From assembly GCA_020434605.1 (NCBI GenBank), contig JAGRAL010000187.1:1-9649 (forward strand): a stretch of 9,649 bases of DNA, read 5' to 3'. This DNA is from Bdellovibrionales bacterium (lineage in GTDB: Bacteria; Bdellovibrionota; Bdellovibrionia; Bdellovibrionales; UBA840). The notes under the pieces are model-generated. The model worked only from the letters and a program-made list of their open reading frames with translations. It was not told the origin of the DNA and made no database searches. Shown here in pieces: positions 1-5,767 of the stretch. Each line of letters opens with the position of its first letter. The first letter of the stretch is position 1. Both the position numbers and the translations under genes were made by a program.

Positions 1-768
1 CATACGGCTTTTTTTGATAGAGGGTATTTCAACTTAGGCTTTGGGGCAGAAGACTTTCTTGTTAAAAACCAAATACCATATACGGCCGAGTTTGGTTTAG
101 ATATTCGTATACCTTGGTTTAAACCAGTAAAAATTACGGCTCCTGTTAGCCCTGCTAACACCACGTTTGTTGAATACAATCTAGAACCTATTGATCAAAA
201 AATACTTCCGGTTCAGTTAAATGATACAACAAACCGTGAAACTAATGATGGGAATCAAATTCTGTCTATCAAGACGGGCTTGTTTTCAACAAGGCTGCTT
301 GAATTTAACCAAGAGACAGATCGCGGTACGGTAAAAGTTATTAGTCTTCCTAAAGAAAATTGGCTATCAATGTTAAATGCAAAAAACACAAATGGCTTCG
401 ATATGATTCATAATGAGTGTTATTTGGCGACATTCTCATCAAAAAGCTATGGTAAGGACAATTATTATCTTGGATTCAATGATAAGAACCCTCAAAAAAT
501 GGATGCAAGAAAAATGCCTCAACCTACATACATTGATAGATTTAAAATCGTAGGTAGATATGCAATTGGAAAGTACGATAAAGTGGATCAAACGTACGAA
601 CAAGACAGAGTCTTAGTGACAAGCGCTAGCTTGCAACGATTTGATAGGCATGTATCTATGAGTGATTTGCCAGCGGATCAGTATTTAAGAACGGGCTATT
701 ACTGGGTCAATACAAAAGATGTAAGGTTAGTTGAACCCTGCTCTAAAGAAGATTTTCTACAAGAATAG
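1..768 (+). CDS. Hypothetical protein, 5'-truncated by the window edge
   Basis: The reading frame is open from base 1 to the TAG at 766-768, giving the last 255 residues of a longer protein. A TTG at 280 could be read as a start, but the frame continues in good coding sequence to the left edge, so the true start lies upstream of the window. The visible part is rich in aromatic and polar residues, with alternating patterns suggesting beta strands (for example GYFNLGFGAEDF near the start and TGYYWVNTKDVRLVEPC near the end). It has no transmembrane segment and two cysteines, in HNECYL and EPCSK, that could pair if the protein is exported. I do not recognise a family. Its 3' end overlaps the convergent cyclase gene by 26 bases, and a terminator-like hairpin follows. 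An envelope protein is a guess; the existence of the gene is more certain than any role. Confidence 0.75.
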   Translation, partial: HTAFFDRGYFNLGFGAEDFLVKNQIPYTAEFGLDIRIPWFKPVKITAPVSPANTTFVEYNLEPIDQKILPVQLNDTTNRETNDGNQILSIKTGLFSTRLLEFNQETDRGTVKVISLPKENWLSMLNAKNTNGFDMIHNECYLATFSSKSYGKDNYYLGFNDKNPQKMDARKMPQPTYIDRFKIVGRYAIGKYDKVDQTYEQDRVLVTSASLQRFDRHVSMSDLPADQYLRTGYYWVNTKDVRLVEPCSKEDFLQE

Positions 769-1429
769 CTCTTAGAGGAGCTGCATCAGCTCCTTCTATT
801 TTTAAAGGTGATGCAAATAAAGTGTAAAGACCAGGCCTTACGGTGTCTAAGACCAGGCCTTCGATGTTCATAATGTTTTTTTCTAAAAGTGCGTGGTGTG
901 ATTCTAAAATTTTATCATGGTATAGATCTACACTTGGTGTATCAATCCCAATTAAGATAACGCCCTTGTCTCCTAAATAAGTTACCAGGTCTTTTGATAA
1001 ACTGCAGAAATCAGTGTTGAAAACATTGGGATTTGGATAAGTATCTGTTTTAAATAGTACTCGCGAAGCCTCAATCTCTACATTGATGTCTTCAGGGTAA
1101 ATTCGTTTTCCTTTAGATGTTGCGACTTGAATTACTTGGCATAAGCCGTTGTAGTAGTGAAGGGGTACTTCGTCAATTCCTATGCCGGGACTACTATAGT
1201 GGGAAGGAGAGTCGGCATGACTCCCTAAATGTAAACTAGTGGTGATCTGACTTAGATCAATATTATCACCGTTACGTAAAGACATAGAATATTTACGTTT
1301 AAACACTTGGTCGCCTGGCCACACAGCGATAGCTTCGTGGATAGATGGAGATATATCAATGATAGATAGGCTTTTATCTCTTGAGAAAGTCAGGGTAACC
1401 TCTCTTTTTGGTATCAAATTGGGGGACAA
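743..1429 (-). CDS. Cyclase-family metal-dependent hydrolase (kynurenine formamidase KynB-like)
   Basis: The protein belongs to the cyclase/KynB family of small metal-dependent amide and ester hydrolases, which includes kynurenine formamidase. The family metal site is visible as HLGSHADSPSH (about 1199-1231), matching H-x-G-T/S-H-x-D-x-P-x-H. Other hallmarks are the WPGD segment near the N-terminus, GIDTPSVD in the middle, and the C-terminal block NIEGLVLD, then RPGLYTL, then GADAAPLRAIL. Length is about 205-228 residues, normal for the family. The start is unclear: an ATG at 1492 would overlap the upstream monooxygenase by 119 bases, and homology is expected to begin around SIIDISP (about 1366). 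Possible starts are TTG at 1429 (chosen; weak AAAG-rich upstream), TTG at 1417, or a rare ATC/ATT near 1363. It is the second gene of an operon with the monooxygenase. No tryptophan-catabolism gene is nearby, so I do not assert the substrate. Confidence 0.85.
   Translation of the reverse strand: MSPNLIPKREVTLTFSRDKSLSIIDISPSIHEAIAVWPGDQVFKRKYSMSLRNGDNIDLSQITTSLHLGSHADSPSHYSSPGIGIDEVPLHYYNGLCQVIQVATSKGKRIYPEDINVEIEASRVLFKTDTYPNPNVFNTDFCSLSKDLVTYLGDKGVILIGIDTPSVDLYHDKILESHHALLEKNIMNIEGLVLDTVRPGLYTLFASPLKIEGADAAPLRAILVENLL
775..804 (+). terminator. Probable Rho-independent terminator of the left-edge gene, inside the convergent cyclase gene
   Basis: A perfect 8-bp stem (AGGAGCTG at 776-783, CAGCTCCT at 787-794) with a three-base CAT loop is followed by TCTATTTTTA. 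It sits seven bases after the stop of the left-edge gene. The T tract is interrupted, so efficiency is uncertain. On the other strand the same bases encode the Gly-Ala-Asp-Ala-Ala-Pro motif near the cyclase C-terminus. Confidence 0.6.
827..861. repeat. 13-bp direct repeat inside the cyclase gene
   Basis: AAGACCAGGCCTT occurs at 827-839 and again at 849-861, a 22-base offset. The offset is not a multiple of three, so the two copies are read in different frames: one encodes part of EGLVLD and the other part of RPGLYT, both typical of the family. It is most likely coincidence of codon choice rather than a functional repeat. Confidence 0.5.
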
Positions 1430-2624
1430 CTTTTTCTTTAAAGGCCTGCATATTCTCAATAAGTCTTTTGCTGTCGTGATTAAAAAAATCAAACCACAGC
1501 ATCAGGGTATCATCTTCGTGAAAGCGCTTATTCATTTGTTCACTGATTTCTTCGGCCGTGCCGATCAGTGCATTGTCACTGGCATCCTGGATTTTTTTAG
1601 GGTCCACTGTTCCTTCAAGAGCTGTCCAATAGGCGCTAAGGGCAAGTTTTGCTTCTTCTCTTGCTTTTTGGCTTCTTTGTTTAGGACTAAGATTTTTTTG
1701 TTCGTTAATAAATACAAAAGTAGTTCTTGGCATGTATGCACGCTGCCATTCGCCACCATCTTTGTGGTAGTGGGCCTGCATGCGATGGTGAGTGGCATCA
1801 ATGATCTCAGGCTTTGTGATTGAAAGATTAAAGACTTTTACAGGAAGGTGTTTATTGACTTCAATTTGCATGTGAGGAACGTGGCTACCTATGATCAAGT
1901 CTAGCAAATTTAAGTTGAAGTTCTGTGGTACAATTTTTAATAAATCAAACTCATAAAACTTATCAATGGGAATGCGGCTCATATGGTTTTTAGGAGTAAA
2001 GGCTTCTTGCGCTTGTAGCCACTCTTGCGGACTTCTAAAATTATCTTCCTCAAGGTAGCGAATGGATATATCCTGACTAGAAATTTCTTTTTTAGATAAT
2101 AACTTTAGGAAAATTTCACAGGCCTCACTAAAAAATTGATTTTTAACCATGGGCCAAAATTTTTCTTCTAGTGGATTGCGTGGCAGTACGCCATATGCGC
2201 GGCTCATGTACTCAAAACGTCCCGCCGAGAACCCAATCTTTAATCTTCTGTTTTGCTCTCGTAATTCATGAAGAGATAGAAAAGTAGCGACCCTTTCGGC
2301 AGCAGCTATCGGACCTCCATTTGTAAACAAATTCATAACAGCTGAACCCACCTCGATTTGATGGGTTTGATCAAAGATCATGTGAGCCAATTGAAAAATA
2401 TCTGTATTGATACCAATTTCGCCCTGCCAATGCGGTACAACAGGATGTGGATTCTTCTTTTGAGTTTGACTAGATAAGTGAGATTCAGCAATCCAGGCGG
2501 TTTCATAACCTAATTGATCAGCGGCTTTCACCTGATCAAAAAAGTTTTTTAACAGAACTTTTTCTGAGGGCAAATTTCCATTTACCGGTGTATGGCTTAA
2601 AGAGAAAAAAATATCAAACTGCAT
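1374..2624 (-). CDS. LLM-class flavin-dependent oxidoreductase (luciferase-like monooxygenase)
   Basis: The protein of about 416 residues shows the bacterial luciferase-like TIM-barrel pattern. The opening strand is MQFDIFFSLSH. ADQLGYETAWIAESHL follows, a typical family segment with a Trp and Glu-x-His. GSAVMNLFTNGGPIAAAERVATF is the strand-helix block, and LKIGFSAGRFEYMSRAYGV is the G-x-S/G-x-G-R flavin-binding region. NALIGTAEEISEQMNKRF near the C-terminus is the common 'G-T/S-P/A-E-E-V' element. Such enzymes use reduced flavin, supplied by a reductase or F420, to oxidise small organic substrates; the substrate cannot be inferred here. The ATG at 2624 is preferred over an in-frame TTG at 2630 because the barrel starts right there; neither has a convincing Shine-Dalgarno. 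The last 44-56 bases overlap the start of the downstream cyclase, implying translational coupling. The insert around residues 165-250 makes it longer than the roughly 330-residue family average. Confidence 0.88.
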   Translation of the reverse strand: MQFDIFFSLSHTPVNGNLPSEKVLLKNFFDQVKAADQLGYETAWIAESHLSSQTQKKNPHPVVPHWQGEIGINTDIFQLAHMIFDQTHQIEVGSAVMNLFTNGGPIAAAERVATFLSLHELREQNRRLKIGFSAGRFEYMSRAYGVLPRNPLEEKFWPMVKNQFFSEACEIFLKLLSKKEISSQDISIRYLEEDNFRSPQEWLQAQEAFTPKNHMSRIPIDKFYEFDLLKIVPQNFNLNLLDLIIGSHVPHMQIEVNKHLPVKVFNLSITKPEIIDATHHRMQAHYHKDGGEWQRAYMPRTTFVFINEQKNLSPKQRSQKAREEAKLALSAYWTALEGTVDPKKIQDASDNALIGTAEEISEQMNKRFHEDDTLMLWFDFFNHDSKRLIENMQAFKEKVVPQFDTKKRGYPDFLKR

Positions 2625-2658
2625 TCCCAATTCTAAGCAGGTCTTGAGACTAATTAAA

Positions 2659-2688
2659 GCAATATTGCAGCTAGTTAGTAACTATAAT
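2659..2688. promoter_or_regulatory. Candidate divergent promoter/operator between monooxygenase and DUF6314 genes
   Basis: The 93-base divergent gap holds a perfect palindrome GCAATATTGC (2659-2668) and, four bases on, an inverted repeat TAGTTA-G-TAACTA (2672-2684). A consensus -10 box TATAAT lies at 2683-2688 on the plus strand, and its complement reads TATAGT-like on the minus strand (2686-2681). I find no good -35 box at 16-18 bases for either direction. The overlap of symmetric elements with the -10 region would suit a repressor site, but this is inference and AT-rich sequence makes short palindromes common. Confidence 0.35.
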
Positions 2689-2717
2689 TAAAAAGACGCT
2701 AAGATATTGTATTTTTC

Positions 2718-3179
2718 ATGACCATTGAATCTATTTCAAGCATAGTGGTTTCGATGGATTCAGATATTTTTTTAAAAAATCTCAAGCGAGGTAAATGGTC
2801 TATCACTAGAGAAGTGAGAGACACTAACGGTGAAAACCTTGTGGCGTTCTCAGGATATTTACATTTTTATTCTGAGGGAGATGGCTATATTTTTTTAGAA
2901 AAAGGAGTTCTAAAAACTCTTAGGACTGAAGTCGAATCATCCAGGATGTATAGGTATAAAAAAATAAATGATAGGTGCGTTGCTGTCTTATTTGAAGATG
3001 GAAAACCATTTTATTCTTATGATTTAGAGTCTTATCCGTTATTTAAGGTAAATCATCTATGTGAGCCTGATATGTATAGGGGAAGTATTGTTTTTGATGT
3101 AAACGCTTGGACGACGGATTGGTCCGTTAAAGGTCCTACAAAAGACTTTCGTATTTTAACAAAATATAATCTTTTGTAG
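2718..3179 (+). CDS. DUF6314 family protein
   Basis: This 153-residue soluble protein has the pattern I associate with DUF6314. LKRGKWSITREV (residues 22-33) matches the L-x-G-x-W-x-x-x-R opening, and AFSGYLHFY (43-51) is the G-x-A-x-F strand. EKGVL (61-65) follows, then VLFEDGKPFYSYDL (90-103), the F-x-D-G-R/K-x-F strand. HLCEPDMYRGSIVF (113-126) and WSVKGPTKDFRILTKY (135-150) match the conserved H-x-C-x-x-D-x-Y and W-x-V-x-G-P-x-K-D ending. The fold is probably a small lipocalin-like beta barrel; function is not known. The ATG at 2718 gives the longest sensible frame, but ATG at 2754 (MDSDIFL) would start closer to the conserved domain; neither has a strong Shine-Dalgarno. It is monocistronic, divergent from the monooxygenase and convergent with the HtrA gene, from which it is 9 bases away. 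No signal peptide or membrane segment is visible. Confidence 0.75.
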   Translation: MTIESISSIVVSMDSDIFLKNLKRGKWSITREVRDTNGENLVAFSGYLHFYSEGDGYIFLEKGVLKTLRTEVESSRMYRYKKINDRCVAVLFEDGKPFYSYDLESYPLFKVNHLCEPDMYRGSIVFDVNAWTTDWSVKGPTKDFRILTKYNLL

Positions 3180-3190
3180 GTAAACTTTTT
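3135..3190 (+). terminator. Inverted repeat at the DUF6314/HtrA convergent junction, possible terminator
   Basis: CCTACAAAAG at 3135-3144 and CTTTTGTAGG at 3171-3180 form a perfect 10-bp inverted repeat with a 26-base loop. The second arm contains the DUF6314 stop codon, and TAAACTTTTT follows. The long AT-rich loop and broken T tract make it a weak intrinsic terminator for the plus strand. On the minus strand the same stem could help stop the HtrA transcript, but little T tract follows there. Confidence 0.4.
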
Positions 3191-4544
3191 AACCTTCGAT
3201 AAAAAGTGCCACTCGGTAGTTTCCACGCTGCACTCGCACTAAGTTGCTGCCTTTTCTTAGGTAATTTTTAACATCACCCATGGATCTAATATTTTTTCGA
3301 TTGATATCTAAAATGATGTCTCCTCTAGCAAGTCCAGCTTGTCTTGCAGGAGAGCCTGGTTCAATAGAAAGAATAACAGGTTTTTTAGTTTTAGGTATTC
3401 CTAGTTTGCTTAGTGTTCGAGGGGGCAAGATAGAATAACGAAAGCCTAAATCATAGGGAGCTAGTTCGCCTTCAGGTAAACTTGTATTGTCTGAACTATT
3501 AGATCCGCTAGCGTAAAACTCATCTGGCGGAAGTTCGATAGAGAGCTTTTTAGAAACTTCTTTTCGGTCGCGAAGAATTTTTACTTCTACCTTTGAACCG
3601 ATCTTTTGTTTTGCTACTGCATTTTGTAGTGAGGCGGGTGACTTAATCTCTGTTTCACCAAATTTTACGATGACATCGTAAGGTTTAATTCCTGCTTTGT
3701 CCGCAGGCCCACCCTTGTAAACATCTCCTACGATTACTCCACTTAAATCCTTTAACCCTAGGTAATTGGCAGCTCTTGGATCTAAAGGAGAGTAAGCCAA
3801 ACCAATGTAACCACGGATGACCTTACCTTTAGATTTTAAATCTCCAAGAATTTGTTTCACGCCGTCAATAGGAGTAGCAAAACTTAAACCAGAGGCACCC
3901 TGAATAATAAACGTATTTACCCCAATAGCTTCACCTTTTAAATTTACTAATGGACCGCCTGAGTTACCTGGGTTAACGCTGGCGTCTGTTTGTAAAAATG
4001 GAAACAGACCAATCTCTTCAACCGATCTACCTTTACCAGAGATAATGCCTTTAGTGACGGTTTGAGTAAAACCAAGTGGGCTACCAAACGCTGCCACCCA
4101 TTCGCCGACCTCTGTTGTATCACTACTGCCAAGCGGTAGAATGGGTAAATCAATCTTTGCATCAATTTTAATAAGAGCTATGTCGGTTCGTGCATCTTTT
4201 CCAATAACTTTTGCTTTATATGTTTTTTCGGAAGTGCTTAACTGAACGTCGATTTCGTCTGCTTTATCTACAACGTGATTGTTGGTAATGATTAGACCAG
4301 ATTTATCAATGATAAAACCAGAACCTAATGACTGTATAGGCTCACGGTGTCTGGGATACATTCCGTAGAATTGCTCTAAAAATTCTTGCATAGGGTCGCT
4401 ATACGGATTGTCTTTTGGAATTTGCTTAGTCTGGATGTTGACTACAGCAGGGTTTACTTTCTTGGTTAGGCTTACAAAATCTGGAAGAGAGTCTGCAAAT
4501 ACTACAGATGGTAAGAGAAAAATAAAAATAAAGAGTGTGCGCAT
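3189..4544 (-). CDS. HtrA/Do-family periplasmic serine protease with two PDZ domains (DegP/DegQ-like)
   Basis: This is an exported trypsin-like protease/chaperone that degrades or holds misfolded envelope proteins. The 451-residue protein starts with a signal peptide (residues 1-17, cleavage after VVFA). Its protease domain carries His90 in ITNNHVVD, Asp121 in ARTDIALIKID and Ser195 in the NPGNSGGPL motif, so the catalytic triad is intact. The first PDZ domain spans about 255-345 (GYIGLAYS onward) and the second about 365-450 (VILSIEPGSPARQAGL, then GDIILDINR). The LA loop before the His strand (about 45-72) is moderate and lacks the long E. coli DegP insertion, so it is closer to DegQ/MucD. 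ATG at 4544 is chosen over ATG at 4577: it places the signal peptide at the N-terminus and has a GTGAGG Shine-Dalgarno five bases upstream. It is the last gene of a three-gene operon, 7 bases after the DUF1844 gene. Confidence 0.95.
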   Translation of the reverse strand: MRTLFIFIFLLPSVVFADSLPDFVSLTKKVNPAVVNIQTKQIPKDNPYSDPMQEFLEQFYGMYPRHREPIQSLGSGFIIDKSGLIITNNHVVDKADEIDVQLSTSEKTYKAKVIGKDARTDIALIKIDAKIDLPILPLGSSDTTEVGEWVAAFGSPLGFTQTVTKGIISGKGRSVEEIGLFPFLQTDASVNPGNSGGPLVNLKGEAIGVNTFIIQGASGLSFATPIDGVKQILGDLKSKGKVIRGYIGLAYSPLDPRAANYLGLKDLSGVIVGDVYKGGPADKAGIKPYDVIVKFGETEIKSPASLQNAVAKQKIGSKVEVKILRDRKEVSKKLSIELPPDEFYASGSNSSDNTSLPEGELAPYDLGFRYSILPPRTLSKLGIPKTKKPVILSIEPGSPARQAGLARGDIILDINRKNIRSMGDVKNYLRKGSNLVRVQRGNYRVALFIEG

Positions 4545-4551
4545 ATATACC

Positions 4552-4809
4552 TCACTGTTTTTTTGTTTCAGTAACATACTTCAGCTGTAAATCTTTAAGA
4601 ACACGTAATAGTAAAGAATCCTCTTCGGGGCTTAGGTTGCCTTTTGTTTTTTCTTGTAAAAGACGAAGAAGTTCAATGTTGAATTTTGCTAGGCTTGGGT
4701 TTTTTTCGACTTTCTGAGATGAACCTGAGTTTTCACCTAAATGCATGGCTGCTGCGGATGCGATGGATAAGATCAGTGTAGAGAAATTGGCTTCTAGCTC
4801 TTTATGCAT
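4552..4809 (-). CDS. DUF1844 domain-containing protein
   Basis: This 85-residue protein matches DUF1844. It has ANFSTLILSIASAAAMHLGE (residues 7-26), corresponding to the F-S-T-x-x-x-S-L-A-x-x-A-x-x-x-L-G pattern. A short variable linker follows, then LAKFNIELLRLLQEKTKGNL (40-59), the A-K-x-x-I-D-x-L-x-x-L-x-x-K-T-x-G-N-L signature, and PEEDSLLLRVLKDLQLKYV (61-79). The family is common in deltaproteobacteria and related phyla; its function is unknown. It is all-helical and soluble, though the first helix is quite hydrophobic. The ATG at 4809 has an AGGAG Shine-Dalgarno five bases upstream. It lies 8 bases after the HtpX-like gene, and its stop precedes the HtrA start by 7 bases, so the HtrA ribosome-binding site overlaps the end of this gene. 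The tight packing suggests co-expression with both membrane/periplasmic neighbours. Confidence 0.9.
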   Translation of the reverse strand: MHKELEANFSTLILSIASAAAMHLGENSGSSQKVEKNPSLAKFNIELLRLLQEKTKGNLSPEEDSLLLRVLKDLQLKYVTETKKQ

Positions 4810-4817
4810 AAAATCTC

Positions 4818-5645
4818 CTAAATAGGAAAATGGCCGACCAACCTTTGAATGCGAAGGCTATACTCTGGCTGTATTCTTAGCCATTTATAAACGCCGTCCT
4901 TGGGTAAAGGATTTACTATAAAAAGGTGGGCTGTGTCCAAAGGAACTTTAAGGGGTATAGTGCTTGCGTAGGATTCTAGCTTCCAAATCACTTCTGCTAG
5001 GAGCTTTGGGTTTGGCAAAAGTTCGACAGCAAATTTATCGCTGGCGTAATACGTAGACGGGTGTATGGTTATATAAAGTATAACTTTAAGTATTGGTAGG
5101 CTTACATAGGTGAATGCATAGATACGTTTTTTGAAAATCCAGTGCATAAAAATGATAGAGTCTAGTGTTTGGCTAATCTGCAACCAAAATGAGGTAAAAA
5201 TACTTAGCATTCCCATAGCTAAGGTATCGTGTCTTTTGATTTTTGCTAACTCAAGTGCAAGAACTGCTTTAAGTTCATCTTTAGATAACTTTTCTAAAAG
5301 TTTCTCGCTTACTAAGATAGAGGACTGAGTCCATGATTTTCCAATCGTTATTGCTGTCGGGGACTCAAGCTTTGTAGAATATATTTTTGGTACAGGTAGT
5401 TTTGCTGTATGGGAAAGTTCTCTAAGCATTAAATTAATATCCCATGGATCATTGCCTTCAATGGGTTTATTTTTGAACATATTTAGTATTCTTATGTCGG
5501 CGTAATAATAGATTAAAGTATTAGCTGCAATAGAGATTAAAAAAGCAAATAAAAGACCCTGTCTTCCGCCTAATTTTTGACCAATCAGCAAAAGAACTAA
5601 TGATAAAATGCTCAGCACTAAGAAGATTCGTTTGCTTTGATTCAT
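4818..5645 (-). CDS. HtpX-like M48 family membrane protein, catalytic residues lost (pseudoprotease)
   Basis: The 275-residue protein follows HtpX throughout: two N-terminal membrane helices (about 7-23 and 29-48), then IEGNDPWDINLMLRELSHTAKLPVPKIY in place of the usual N-P-x-L-x-x-x-V-x-x-L-A-x-x-A-x-x-P-x-P-x-V-Y. Next come PTAITIGK and SILVSEKLLEKLSKDELKAVLA, two more hydrophobic stretches (about 144-168 and 178-195) and an R-I-x-R-L ending. Active HtpX has A-H-E-x-x-H followed by D; here residues 129-140 read LALELAKIKRHD, so both zinc-binding histidines are replaced (Leu131, Lys135) while the central Glu132 and Asp140 remain. The third ligand, Glu in the R-E-x-x-A-D motif, is also absent (TYYASDKFA, 198-206). 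With no metal site, peptidase activity is not expected. The frame is intact and the fold residues are kept, arguing for a retained non-catalytic role. It is first in an operon with the DUF1844 and HtrA genes, divergent from moxR. Confidence 0.88.
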   Translation of the reverse strand: MNQSKRIFLVLSILSLVLLLIGQKLGGRQGLLFAFLISIAANTLIYYYADIRILNMFKNKPIEGNDPWDINLMLRELSHTAKLPVPKIYSTKLESPTAITIGKSWTQSSILVSEKLLEKLSKDELKAVLALELAKIKRHDTLAMGMLSIFTSFWLQISQTLDSIIFMHWIFKKRIYAFTYVSLPILKVILYITIHPSTYYASDKFAVELLPNPKLLAEVIWKLESYASTIPLKVPLDTAHLFIVNPLPKDGVYKWLRIQPEYSLRIQRLVGHFPI

Positions 5646-5656
5646 ACGTAAGAATC

Positions 5657-5685
5657 AGCCTACCTGTAGCATTACGCACTGTCAA
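5657..5685 (-). promoter_or_regulatory. Predicted sigma-70-type promoter for the HtpX-like/DUF1844/HtrA operon
   Basis: Reading the minus strand, a consensus -35 box TTGACA (5685-5680) is followed after exactly 17 bases by TAGGCT (5662-5657), a weak -10 box that keeps the TA....T pattern. Transcription would begin near 5650, only about five bases before the ATG at 5645. No Shine-Dalgarno precedes that ATG, consistent with a near-leaderless mRNA. Confidence is limited by the poor -10 box. Confidence 0.5.
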
Positions 5686-5758
5686 TTTGTTGCGAAGTGT
5701 AAATATCTTGATGCCTAAGGCTAAGTTAGAGACAATAAATGAAAATATTTTTTGAAGT

Positions 5759-5762
5759 GAGG
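5759..5762 (+). promoter_or_regulatory. Ribosome-binding site deciding the TTG start of moxR
   Basis: GAGG at 5759-5762, within AGTGAGG, lies five bases before TTG at 5768. An in-frame TGA at 5753-5755 rules out starts further upstream, and the next in-frame ATG is more than 20 codons downstream, inside conserved sequence. TTG is therefore the best start. Confidence 0.75.
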
Positions 5763-5767
5763 TTCCA

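Noticed and set aside
280..768. A separate 162-codon gene starting at TTG 280
   Set aside because: The same frame is open without a stop to base 1 with coherent protein sequence, and no ribosome-binding site precedes TTG 280. It is the end of a truncated longer gene.
1359..1823. Plus-strand frame of 154 codons
   Set aside because: It lies antisense to the well-supported monooxygenase and cyclase genes, and its Phe/Cys-rich translation resembles no family.
4545..4577. Longer N-terminus for the HtrA protease from ATG 4577
   Set aside because: It would place charged residues before the signal peptide and overlap the DUF1844 gene; ATG 4544 has a good Shine-Dalgarno and starts directly at the signal peptide.
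5690..5740. A promoter for moxR (TTGATG at 5708-5713 with GACAAT at 5731-5736, 17-base spacer)
   Set aside because: Both boxes are weak and several equally poor alternatives exist in this AT-rich gap, so I did not list it as a feature.
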